A stretch of DNA of 12,375 nucleotides from Firmicutes bacterium UBA993 (GTDB lineage: Bacteria; Bacillota; Dethiobacteria; DTU022), in NCBI GenBank assembly GCA_002292015.1, contig DBBD01000066.1:1211-13585 (forward strand), given 5' to 3'. The position numbers and the translations under genes were made by a program. Positions 1 to 6,642 of this stretch are shown in pieces (position 1 is the first letter of the stretch; each line of letters begins with the position of its first letter). Below the pieces are notes generated by a model that was given only the letters and a program-made list of their open reading frames with translations, did not search any database and was not told the origin of the DNA.

Positions 1-31
1 GTAAAAGTCGGGTTATAACACCCTTAGGCTT

Positions 32-1423
32 TCAGGGCAAGCGATCAAGGATCTCTCTTGCGGCGAGGACTCCGGTGGCCGAAGCCTGGATTAAGCCGCG
101 AGTGATTCCTGCTCCATCACCAACTGCAAAAAGGTTGTTTATTTCCGTTTCAAGTTTATCGGTCAGGTTCAGCCGATATGAGTAAAATTTGACCTCCACA
201 CCATATAGCAAGGTATGTCTCGAGTTGACCCCGGGCGCCAGATTATCAAGAGCTGCCAACATCTCCACTATCGCCAATAAATAACGATAGGGCAAAACCA
301 AGCTTAGGTCACCAGGCGTTGCCTCTGCGAGCGTTGGCCGCACCAGTCCACGACGAATCCTATCTACTGTAGACCGTCTGCCCATCAGCAGATCTCCAAG
401 GCGCTGGACGATGACACCGTCACCGAGCATGTTAGCCAGGCTCGCGATATAGCGACCATAACGGATCGGTTCATTGAAAGGTTCAGTGAAGGATTTACTG
501 ACTAGAAGAGCAAAGTTGGTATTGTTGGTGCGCGTTTCGGCGAAGCTGTGGCCATTAACGGTAACAAGACCATCACTATTTTCTGTGACCACCACTCCAT
601 AGGGGTTCATACAAAAAGTGCGGATCCGATCATCAAACTGGCTGGTAAAATAGATCAGTTTTGACTCATAAATTAGACTGGTTATATTTTCCATGATAAC
701 TGCGGGCACTTCAACTCTGACGCCGATATCAACCGGGTTGTTCATGCCCTTTAATCCGAGCCGGATAGACTCCCGGTGCATCCATTCCGCGCCGGTACGA
801 CCGGGGCCGCAAATTATATAACCGGCCTCGTAGCTTTCGCCGTTAGCCAATTTAACCCCACCTACTGCTCCGTCCGAGACTAAAATTTCCGAAACAGTCG
901 TATACATCTTGATTTCTACCCGATCAACAAGATCCCTGTGCATCTTTTCCAGAACCCGGTAGCAATTTTCAGTACCAAGGTGCCTGATTTTTGCCGGTAT
1001 CAGATTTAAGCCTGCAGCAGCAGATCGGCGCTCCATCTCTTTTACCGCTTCTAAGTCTGTTCCATAAACTTTTTCCGATGCACCGTATGAAAGATAAACC
1101 CGATCAACTTCAGCGATCAGCGTTTCTAACAAATCTTGATTGATAAACTCATTTAGAAAACCCCCAAAATCAGGAGTTAAAGTTAGTTTCCCATCACTAA
1201 AAGCACCGGCTCCACCCCAACCGCTGGTTATCGCGCAAGGATTACAGCGCAGGCAGCTTCCATATTCGCCCTGTGTGTTGCATCTTCTTTTTTCCAAAGG
1301 GGCTCCCTGATCAATGATCAGCACCCGGAGAGCGCTATTGGACGATAGCTCCAGGGCAGCAAAAATACCGGCTGGACCGGCTCCGATGATAATTACATCA
1401 TATTGATTGGCATTTTTGCTCAT
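32..1423 (-). CDS. FAD-dependent dehydrogenase, COG2509 family
   Basis: A 463-residue flavoprotein of the uncharacterised COG2509 NAD(P)/FAD-dependent oxidoreductase family. The N-terminus carries the dinucleotide-binding motif GAGPAG (residues 14-19), with the first beta strand before it and an acidic residue (D38) at the end of the second. A cysteine group follows (C48, C57, C60, C63), leading into the family signature SGWGGAGAFSDGK (67-79). Near the C-terminus GDGAG (435-439) completes the FAD site. No signal peptide or membrane segment is seen, so it should be cytosolic. Substrate and electron partner are unknown for the family. The ATG overlaps the dnaB stop in an ATGA, and only a weak ribosome binding site precedes it, so translation is probably coupled to dnaB. 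It is the last gene of the leftward series inside the window. Family assignment is firm; function is not. Confidence 0.88.
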   Translation of the reverse strand: MSKNANQYDVIIIGAGPAGIFAALELSSNSALRVLIIDQGAPLEKRRCNTQGEYGSCLRCNPCAITSGWGGAGAFSDGKLTLTPDFGGFLNEFINQDLLETLIAEVDRVYLSYGASEKVYGTDLEAVKEMERRSAAAGLNLIPAKIRHLGTENCYRVLEKMHRDLVDRVEIKMYTTVSEILVSDGAVGGVKLANGESYEAGYIICGPGRTGAEWMHRESIRLGLKGMNNPVDIGVRVEVPAVIMENITSLIYESKLIYFTSQFDDRIRTFCMNPYGVVVTENSDGLVTVNGHSFAETRTNNTNFALLVSKSFTEPFNEPIRYGRYIASLANMLGDGVIVQRLGDLLMGRRSTVDRIRRGLVRPTLAEATPGDLSLVLPYRYLLAIVEMLAALDNLAPGVNSRHTLLYGVEVKFYSYRLNLTDKLETEINNLFAVGDGAGITRGLIQASATGVLAAREILDRLP

Positions 1424-2778
1424 GCTCGCCCATCTTCTCGCAGTGTGTCACTGGCTTTGTTGGTGAACTTAGTATAGCGATCAATAAAATAAAGCTCAAC
1501 TTGGCCTGTTGGTCCGTTTCGCTGCTTGGCGATGTTTATCTCGGTCAGGTTTCCTTTATCAGAGTTTTTGTCGTAATAAGAATCTCGGTAGATAAACATG
1601 ACCAGGTCGGCATTTGCCTCAATTCCTCCGGATTCCATCAGATCGCTAAGGATCGGGCGTTTGTCGGTTCGCTTCTCCACTGCCCTGCTTAACTGTGATA
1701 GAGCTACAACCGGCACACAGAGCTCCTTGGCGAGCGCTTTTAGTGATCTTGATATCTCTGAAAGCTCTTGCTGTCGGTTTTCAGAGCGACCATAACCACG
1801 CATCAGCTGCAGGTAATCAACAAATATCGCATCAAGTCCTTTTTCCGCTTTAAGCCGGCGAGCCTTGGCTCTGACTTCCATCACCGACAAGTTGCCGCTG
1901 TCATCAATATAGAGAGGTGATTCACTGAGAGGTCCTACAGCCCTGGTCATCTTCGACCACTCATCCTGAGATAAATTGCCTCTGCGCATATTCTGGGCAT
2001 CTACTTGCGCTTCGGCACAGAGCAAGCGCTGAGCCAGCTGCTCTTTCGACATCTCCATGCTGAAAAAGGCAGTTGGCCTTTTTTCTCTTGTCGCTATCTG
2101 CTGTGTCATATTAAGGGCAAGTGTCGTTTTGCCCATGCTGGGACGAGCGGCAATAATAATCAGATCTGAGTTCTGAAGACCTGATGTGATGCGATTCAGA
2201 TCGATGAACCCGGTGGAAAGACCAGTCAAACCCTTCTTTTCATCATAAAGTTTCTCAATCCGGTCAAATGCCTGAACCAATACCTCTTTCAGAGAAGCAA
2301 AACCTTGATATTTTCCACGACTGCCAATTTCAAAGATTAGCTGCTCCGCTTCATCCAGAAACTCGTCAACATTGTGAGGCGAATCGAAACTGCGGGTTAC
2401 GATGCCGGTCGCAGCCTGAATAAGAGAGCGCAAAATGGCTCTCTCCCGAACAATTTGTGCATGATACTGCACATTAGCCGCTGTGGGCACTGCATTGGCA
2501 AGCATTACCAGGTACGCGCTGCCACCAGCATCTTCGAGGCTTTTATTTTTTTGCAGTTCAGCAGTAAGGGTTATGGTATCCACCGGTTCGCCTTTTTCAC
2601 TCAGCGATATAATGGCAGTAAATATTTTCTGATGGGCAGTGCTGTAAAAATCACTTACCACCAGCAGCTCAGCGGCAGCAAAAATTGCCTCCCGATCGAT
2701 GATCATCGAACCGAGCACAGACTGTTCTGCTTCCTTGTTCTGCGGTGGAACCCGGTCACTAATTACAACCACAGCCAA
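1420..2778 (-). CDS. dnaB: Replicative DNA helicase DnaB (DnaC in Bacillus naming)
   Basis: The hexameric 5'-3' helicase that unwinds DNA at the replication fork and recruits primase. Of 452 residues, about 1-150 form the N-terminal helical domain (starting PPQNKEAEQSVLG) and about 180-445 the RecA-like ATPase. Walker A is ARPSMGKTT (211-219), Walker B is FVDY (319-322) and the late KQRNGPTG motif is at 418-425. Length is normal and there is no intein. The assigned start is TTG, with AGGAGG only four bases upstream; a GTG two codons in would have a spacing of ten, so either is possible. It follows rplI after 17 bases, a standard Firmicutes pairing. One oddity is LSDLMESGG (378-386): nearly all DnaB proteins known to me have Arg where this has Met381. 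Confidence 0.97.
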   Translation of the reverse strand: MAVVVISDRVPPQNKEAEQSVLGSMIIDREAIFAAAELLVVSDFYSTAHQKIFTAIISLSEKGEPVDTITLTAELQKNKSLEDAGGSAYLVMLANAVPTAANVQYHAQIVRERAILRSLIQAATGIVTRSFDSPHNVDEFLDEAEQLIFEIGSRGKYQGFASLKEVLVQAFDRIEKLYDEKKGLTGLSTGFIDLNRITSGLQNSDLIIIAARPSMGKTTLALNMTQQIATREKRPTAFFSMEMSKEQLAQRLLCAEAQVDAQNMRRGNLSQDEWSKMTRAVGPLSESPLYIDDSGNLSVMEVRAKARRLKAEKGLDAIFVDYLQLMRGYGRSENRQQELSEISRSLKALAKELCVPVVALSQLSRAVEKRTDKRPILSDLMESGGIEANADLVMFIYRDSYYDKNSDKGNLTEINIAKQRNGPTGQVELYFIDRYTKFTNKASDTLREDGRA

Positions 2779-2795
2779 TCTTCCTCCTATGTAAA

Positions 2796-3242
2796 TTATG
2801 CTTCTTTTTCTACCAATAAATTGAGCTCGGCCTTGATCCCCGGAAAAAGGCGGACGGAAGCTTTAAATCTGCCAACCGTCTTGATCGGCTCTTCGAGTTC
2901 AATACGCTTCTTCTCTACTGCAAAACCGCTTTGTTTTAGCTTCTCAGCGATATCTCCCGGCGTTACCGATCCAAACAATCGCCCTCCATCGCCGGCGGGC
3001 ACAGTAAATACAAGATTCTGGCGAGACATTTGTTCGGCCTGCTCCCTGGCCGCCTCTTCTTGCCGCCTGCTTTCTGCTTCAATTTTTATTTTATGCTGCT
3101 GCCACTCCTTTTGGCGCTGCGTGGTAGCCTCGACCGCTAATCCCCGCGGCAGCAAATGATTGCGCGCATATCCCGGAGCAACTTCTTTTAGTTCACCACG
3201 CTTGCCAAGATTGGCTACATCCTGTTTGAGGATAACTTTCAT
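2796..3242 (-). CDS. rplI: Large ribosomal subunit protein bL9
   Basis: Ribosomal protein L9, 148 residues, the usual length. It binds 23S rRNA near the base of the L1 stalk and limits frame slippage. The N-terminal rRNA-binding domain begins MKVILKQDVANLGKRGE and includes the conserved PGYARNHLLPRGLA segment (about 23-37). A long charged connecting helix (about 40-78, rich in Q, E, K and R) leads to the C-terminal domain with GGRLFGSVT (about 86-94). The open frame extends 40 codons further upstream, but that part has no L9 character. The ATG at 3242 is preceded by GAAGGGAG at good spacing, so it is the start. The gene is separated from rpsR by an intrinsic-terminator-like hairpin and followed closely by dnaB. 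Confidence 0.97.
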   Translation of the reverse strand: MKVILKQDVANLGKRGELKEVAPGYARNHLLPRGLAVEATTQRQKEWQQHKIKIEAESRRQEEAAREQAEQMSRQNLVFTVPAGDGGRLFGSVTPGDIAEKLKQSGFAVEKKRIELEEPIKTVGRFKASVRLFPGIKAELNLLVEKEA

Positions 3243-3311
3243 CGAAAACGCTCCCTTCGCTTTGTTCATCCCTTTAGCATAAATTCGCGGCCAAAACCTC
3301 CTATCCTGCAT

Positions 3312-3342
3312 AAAAAAAGTGCCCGTTTGTTTATTCAGGCAC
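3312..3342 (-). terminator. Intrinsic terminator or attenuator between rpsR and rplI
   Basis: Read on the minus strand, a GTGCCT / GGGCAC stem (six pairs, one of them U-G) with a 12-base A-rich loop is followed directly by seven T residues. This is the form of a Rho-independent terminator. It begins 44 bases after the rpsR stop and ends 69 bases before the rplI start, so it could end the rpsF-ssb-rpsR transcript or lower read-through into rplI-dnaB. The stem is short, so termination may be partial. I saw no convincing separate rplI promoter between the two. Confidence 0.6.
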
Positions 3343-3386
3343 AGCAAGTCTGTGGTTTGCATCGAATTCTCTTTTTGTCCCCGCTT

Positions 3387-3617
3387 TTACTCAGAGGTAA
3401 AAGGCATCAAAGCCATAATCCGTGCTCTCTTAATTGCCTTAGTGAGCTGGCGCTGGTGCTTGGCACAATTACCGGATATACGACGGGGAAGCACTTTGCC
3501 TCTCTCCGTGACAAAACGCTTAAGCTTCTCGTACTGTTTGTAGTCAACATTCTCTATTTTATCAACACAATAGCTGCAAATCTTTCTTTTGGGCTTACGC
3601 CCTCGATCGCGTCTCAA
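3387..3617 (-). CDS. rpsR: Small ribosomal subunit protein bS18, zinc-binding form
   Basis: Ribosomal protein S18, 76 residues, which pairs with S6 on the platform of the 30S subunit. The core VLPRRISGNCAKHQRQL (42-58) and the basic KRAR segment near the C-terminus are diagnostic. Residues C14, C17, C51 and H54 form the CxxC...CxxH set of the zinc-ribbon (C+) version, unlike the B. subtilis protein, which lacks these ligands. The TTG at 3617 is chosen because GGAAGGAGG lies seven bases upstream of it. An in-frame GTG at 3635 would place that ribosome binding site inside the gene and would overlap the ssb stop (TAGTG), giving a six-residue extension MEGGFH that I consider false. It is the third gene of the rpsF-ssb-rpsR operon. 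Confidence 0.96.
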   Translation of the reverse strand: MRRDRGRKPKRKICSYCVDKIENVDYKQYEKLKRFVTERGKVLPRRISGNCAKHQRQLTKAIKRARIMALMPFTSE

Positions 3618-3634
3618 GTGAAATCCTCCTTCCA

Positions 3635-4045
3635 CTAAAAGGGAACGTCATCCTCACTGATATTAATATCATCAACATTGGGACCTTCATAATCGTTGCT
3701 TTTTGCCCCTTCGGTCGCGCGGCCACCGCGATCTAAAAACCTGACATCGTCGGCCACTACCTCGGCTACTTTGCGCTTTACACCCTGGTTGTCTTCGTAA
3801 GATCTGATTTGCAAACGACCGGATACTGCCGACAAGCTGCCCTTTTGCAGGTAATTGGCACAGTTCTCGGCAAGCTTTCGCCAGGTGACAATGTTAATGA
3901 AATCTGCTTCTCTTTCCCCCTGCTGGTTGGCAAAAGAACGATCAACGGCAAGGGTAAAGGTAGCCACCGGCACCCCGTTGCCTGGAGTATAGCGCAGTTC
4001 GGGATCGCGGGTTAAACGGCCGATTAAAACAACCTGATTTAGCAT
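3635..4045 (-). CDS. ssb: Single-stranded DNA-binding protein SSB
   Basis: SSB coats single-stranded DNA during replication and repair and recruits partner proteins through its C-terminal tip. The OB fold spans about residues 1-105 (MLNQVVLIGRLTRDPELRYT at the start, then FINIVTWRKLAENC and GRLQIRSYED). A short linker follows, ending in the conserved acidic tip DDVPF, so the protein is complete at 136 residues. The linker of about 25 residues is short compared with the long Gly/Gln-rich tails of many Firmicutes SSBs. The start is preceded by a modest GAGGCGG ribosome binding site. The gene lies between rpsF and rpsR, the standard arrangement, with gaps of 22 and 17 bases. Confidence 0.97.
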   Translation of the reverse strand: MLNQVVLIGRLTRDPELRYTPGNGVPVATFTLAVDRSFANQQGEREADFINIVTWRKLAENCANYLQKGSLSAVSGRLQIRSYEDNQGVKRKVAEVVADDVRFLDRGGRATEGAKSNDYEGPNVDDINISEDDVPF

Positions 4046-4067
4046 TTATCACACCGCCTCTTCAGAA

Positions 4068-4541
4068 TTACTCTTCAGGATTTTCTAATTCTGTTGCGGG
4101 TCCCTGCGGTTCAACCTTTGTGGGTAGGTCTTCCGCCTCGCTTTCCCCTTCAGCAGCAGTTTCAGTTGCCTCAGAAGTTGCAACTTCCTCCTCTTGCGGG
4201 ACACCAACCACAGCCGTATCAACAACAGCTTTTTGAGCAGCGGCTTCAAAATCTCTCTCGTCAATAGCTACAACCATATAACGGATGATCGCATCTGTTA
4301 CTCTGAAGTAATGTTCAAGCTCAGAGATGATTGAGCCATCACCACTAAAGTATATCAGGTAATATTGACCTTCGCGGACTTTGTTTATTTCGTAGGATAG
4401 CCTTCTTTTCCGCCAGTCCAATACTGCAGAAACCGTGCCACCCTGTTTGGAAATAACTGCAGTTAAACCACTTAAGGCTTCTTCCTGATCGTTCGCCTCA
4501 ACATCAGGACGAACGATCATCATGATCTCATAATAACCCAT
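4068..4541 (-). CDS. rpsF: Small ribosomal subunit protein bS6 with acidic C-terminal tail
   Basis: Ribosomal protein S6, partner of S18 on the 30S platform. Residues 1-97 are the normal S6 fold (GYYEIMMIVRPDV at the start, LDWRKRRLSYEINKVREGQYY at about 41-61, then FRVTDAIIRYMVV). Residues 98-157 are an extra tail rich in Ala and Glu, with about 17 acidic residues and two Lys; most bacterial S6 proteins end near residue 95-100. The ATG at 4541 is chosen because GGGAGGTG precedes it and the S6 fold begins there; the 40 codons further upstream in the same open frame cover the leader and promoter. It is the first gene of the rpsF-ssb-rpsR operon. In enterobacteria S6 receives Glu residues from RimK, but nothing in the window links this tail to such an enzyme. 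Confidence 0.96.
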   Translation of the reverse strand: MGYYEIMMIVRPDVEANDQEEALSGLTAVISKQGGTVSAVLDWRKRRLSYEINKVREGQYYLIYFSGDGSIISELEHYFRVTDAIIRYMVVAIDERDFEAAAQKAVVDTAVVGVPQEEEVATSEATETAAEGESEAEDLPTKVEPQGPATELENPEE

Positions 4542-4550
4542 CTTTTTCAC

Positions 4551-4588
4551 CTCCCTCTGGACTAATGGCCCCCTTATCGATAGGGAGC
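4551..4588 (-). promoter_or_regulatory. Structured rpsF leader with possible SD masking
   Basis: On the minus strand, GCTCCCT (4588-4582) can pair with AGGGGGC (4574-4568) around the seven-base loop ATCGATA. The same CTCCCT can instead pair with AGGGAG of the rpsF ribosome binding site (4556-4551). The two pairings exclude each other, the layout of a translational switch. S6:S18 autoregulation through the rpsF leader is known in other bacteria. I did not recognise the published S6:S18 motif here, so regulation is inferred only from the pairing. Confidence 0.35.
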
Positions 4589-4605
4589 AGGGAATTACCT
4601 GGAAC

Positions 4606-4634
4606 ATGATAGCATATCCTTTGGCCTGAAGCAA
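4606..4634 (-). promoter_or_regulatory. Candidate promoter for rpsF-ssb-rpsR
   Basis: On the minus strand, a -35 TTGCTT (4634-4629) and a -10 TATCAT (4611-4606) are separated by 17 bases, and the -10 has a TGC extension (TGCTATCAT). The -10 matches five of six consensus bases and the -35 three of six. The predicted transcript start near 4599 gives a leader of about 58 bases containing the 4551-4588 structure. Confidence 0.45.
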
Positions 4635-4911
4635 GGTTTTTGCCCACACACTCCAAGACACCTGAGCCCAAGAATTGTGCTGCCTGCAAGATATGGGCTA
4701 AGACATGTAAAGCAAGAGAAAGTATAACGCTTTATAAAGGGAAATAGCAGGAAACCAGTAGTTGGTAACGCAAAAACTCACTACAGACCATAGCTGACTG
4801 AAGTAACTGTCTTCTTTGTCCGCAGGCAACAAAGTAGGGAAAACTGCTATGGGGACAAACTTTTTTACTCAGATGGTAAAAAGGTTTGTCCCCAGTGTTT
4901 ACATTAAAATG
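4635..4911. other. Non-coding stretch between hcp and the rpsF promoter
   Basis: With the rpsF promoter and leader, this makes a gap of 370 bases without a gene. It holds the 4851-4893 palindrome beside the hcp stop, a small CTTTGT / ACAAAG inverted repeat with a nine-base loop at 4814-4834, and a 7-base inverted pair ATAGCAG (4744-4750) and CTGCTAT (4844-4850) just outside the palindrome. I see no coding potential, tRNA or transposase remnant. Confidence 0.5.
4851..4893. repeat. 18-bp palindrome downstream of hcp (REP/MITE-like)
   Basis: Two 18-base arms, 4851-4868 and 4876-4893, begin with GGGGACAAAC and differ at one position (T against G, a wobble pair when read on the plus strand). They enclose a seven-base loop TCAGATG. 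The structure starts 18 bases after the hcp stop. No T tract follows on either strand, so it is not a classical terminator. GGGGACA-type palindromes recall the short dispersed elements mobilised by REP-associated transposases in other genomes, but no such gene is present here. That identity is inferred. Confidence 0.65.
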
Positions 4912-6540
4912 CTATAAAATATTCGCCAGATCCTCTTCCGGCGTAGAGATAGGCTTGATCCCAAAAATCTTCACCAAAACGTCCAGGATATTAGGTGTAA
5001 TGAAGGCGGGCAAGCTCGGTCCCAGATGAATATTTTTAATACCCAGATGGAAGAGGGAGAGCAAAATTGCACATGCCTTTTGTTCATACCAGGAAAGGAT
5101 CAGCGTTAAAGGCAGGTCGTTCACGCCGCAATCAAAGGCGTTAGCCAAGGCTTCAGCAACCTGGATGGCGGAGTATGCATCATTGCACTGCCCCATATCC
5201 AACAGACGCGGAATAGCACCGATATCCCCCAGTTTCTTGTCGAAGAAACGGAACTTGCCGCAGGCCAGGGTAAGGATCACCGTATTGGCAGGTGCTTTTT
5301 CCACAAAATCGGTGTAATAGCTGCGACCCGGTTTGGCTCCGTCACAGCCGCCCACCAGGAAGATATGCTTGATCTTCCCCCCTTTTACCGCTTCAATAAC
5401 CTTATCGGCCACACCCAGCACCGCATTGCGGGCAAATCCTACCTGCACACTCCCGTTATCCTCGTCAGCGATAAAGCCGGGCATAGCCAGCGTCTTCTCA
5501 ATGGCTGGCCCAAAATCGCCACACTGCAGATGAACCGCCCCCGGCCATCCAACCATGGCCGTAGTAAAAATTTTATCTAGATATGACTCTTGCGGTTCCT
5601 GAATACAGTTGGTGGTCATGACAATAGCGCCCGGAAACTGGGCAAATTCTTTTTTCTGGTTTTGCCAGGCTGTGCCAAAGTGACCATAAAAATGATCATA
5701 TTTTTTTAGTTCGGGATAACCGTGGGCCGGCAGCATTTCTCCGTGGCTGTAAACATATATGCCTTTTCCGGCAGTCTGTTCCAGAATCGTCTGCAGATCT
5801 TTAAGGTCATGCCCCGATACGAGCAAGCATTTTCCCCGTTTGTGCCCGAGAGGAACTTGCGTGGGTAAAGGATGGCCAAATCTGCCTGTATTACCCTCAT
5901 CCAGCATTGCCATTACCTGCAGGTTTACCTCTCCAACTTTCAGCACCAGCTTAATCCATTCATCCTGATTCATTTGCTTTTCCTGTGTTAGGCAGGTCAG
6001 TGCCTCGTAGAGAAAAGCATAAACTGCTTCTTCCTCCTGATCAAGGATGGCAGCATGGTGAGCATAGGCAGCCAATCCCTTGAGTCCGAATAACATGATC
6101 TGCTGCAGTGACTGAATATCCGCCGCCGCGTTTTTATCCCAGGGCTGGCCCACTTCCTCACCCTGTGACACAAGCGCTGCCAAGTCCGGGGCTGGAACAA
6201 AGGAAGCGGCCGGCTCCGCATAATAACCATTGCCGCCTGCCGACCTTATCTTCTCCTTCAGTGCATCCCTCATTGAAACAGCGCGCCCGATATACTCCAC
6301 AAACCTTTGCGGGTCAAAATTAACGTTAGTGAGAGTTGAAAACAGCCCTTCCGCAACAAAATGATCAACTTCCTTATCCACCACACCAACACGCCGCCCT
6401 TCAGCGGCTATCAAGGATAAACCCTTTAGCGCGTGTATAAGCAGATCTTGTAGCGCTGCCACCTCAGGGCTTTTCCCGCATACACCCTTTACTGTACAAC
6501 CCGTTCCTTTTGCAGTTTGTTCACATTGATGGCAAAACAT
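4912..6540 (-). CDS. hcp: Hydroxylamine reductase / hybrid cluster protein, class I
   Basis: Hybrid cluster protein, 542 residues. It reduces hydroxylamine in vitro, and E. coli Hcp acts as a nitric oxide reductase. The N-terminal cluster motif C3, C6, C15, C21 (CX2CX8CX5C) marks the class I form of strict anaerobes such as Desulfovibrio. All ligands of the hybrid Fe-S-O cluster can be placed: H244, E268, C312, C399 (GGCDGAKPG), C427 (LACGKF), C452 (MGQCND), E486 and K488 (SWYEQKA). The first three have the same numbers as in Desulfovibrio vulgaris Hcp. No signal peptide is present, so it is cytosolic. The ATG is preceded by GGAAGGAGAG. It lies 102 bases downstream of an Rrf2-type regulator on the same strand, with no hcr reductase gene nearby. 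An 11-base palindrome at 6575-6585 in the gap is the only operator-like sequence near its start. Confidence 0.97.
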   Translation of the reverse strand: MFCHQCEQTAKGTGCTVKGVCGKSPEVAALQDLLIHALKGLSLIAAEGRRVGVVDKEVDHFVAEGLFSTLTNVNFDPQRFVEYIGRAVSMRDALKEKIRSAGGNGYYAEPAASFVPAPDLAALVSQGEEVGQPWDKNAAADIQSLQQIMLFGLKGLAAYAHHAAILDQEEEAVYAFLYEALTCLTQEKQMNQDEWIKLVLKVGEVNLQVMAMLDEGNTGRFGHPLPTQVPLGHKRGKCLLVSGHDLKDLQTILEQTAGKGIYVYSHGEMLPAHGYPELKKYDHFYGHFGTAWQNQKKEFAQFPGAIVMTTNCIQEPQESYLDKIFTTAMVGWPGAVHLQCGDFGPAIEKTLAMPGFIADEDNGSVQVGFARNAVLGVADKVIEAVKGGKIKHIFLVGGCDGAKPGRSYYTDFVEKAPANTVILTLACGKFRFFDKKLGDIGAIPRLLDMGQCNDAYSAIQVAEALANAFDCGVNDLPLTLILSWYEQKACAILLSLFHLGIKNIHLGPSLPAFITPNILDVLVKIFGIKPISTPEEDLANIL

Positions 6541-6642
6541 GTTTTTCTCTCCTTCCTGTCTTTGTTTTGTAACTAACAGGCTGTTGCCTTTTTACATATT
6601 CAGCATGCACCTCCCACCGCTGTAAAGCAGTTTTAGAAATGA

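Noticed and set aside
1..31. A GGGT / ACCC inverted repeat after the stop of the FAD dehydrogenase as a terminator
   Set aside because: The stem is only four bases and no proper T run follows inside the window; the region is also cut by the edge.
2374..3159. A 261-codon plus-strand open frame across dnaB and rplI
   Set aside because: It is antisense to two certain genes, has no ribosome binding site of note and no recognisable protein features.
3243..3362. N-terminal extension of L9
   Set aside because: The upstream codons overlap the terminator-like hairpin and show no conserved residues; the ATG at 3242 has a proper ribosome binding site and starts at the family N-terminus.
4674..4740. 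An alternative rpsF promoter with TATACT or TATCTT as -10
   Set aside because: TATACT has no acceptable -35, and the TTGCTT/TATCTT pair is weaker than the extended -10 promoter at 4606-4634.
4851..4893. Intrinsic terminator of hcp
   Set aside because: There is no T tract after the stem on the minus strand, so the structure was listed as a palindromic repeat instead.
6575..6585. AACAG-G-CTGTT palindrome upstream of hcp as an operator
   Set aside because: Five-base arms are common by chance, and no matching -35/-10 pair lies around it.
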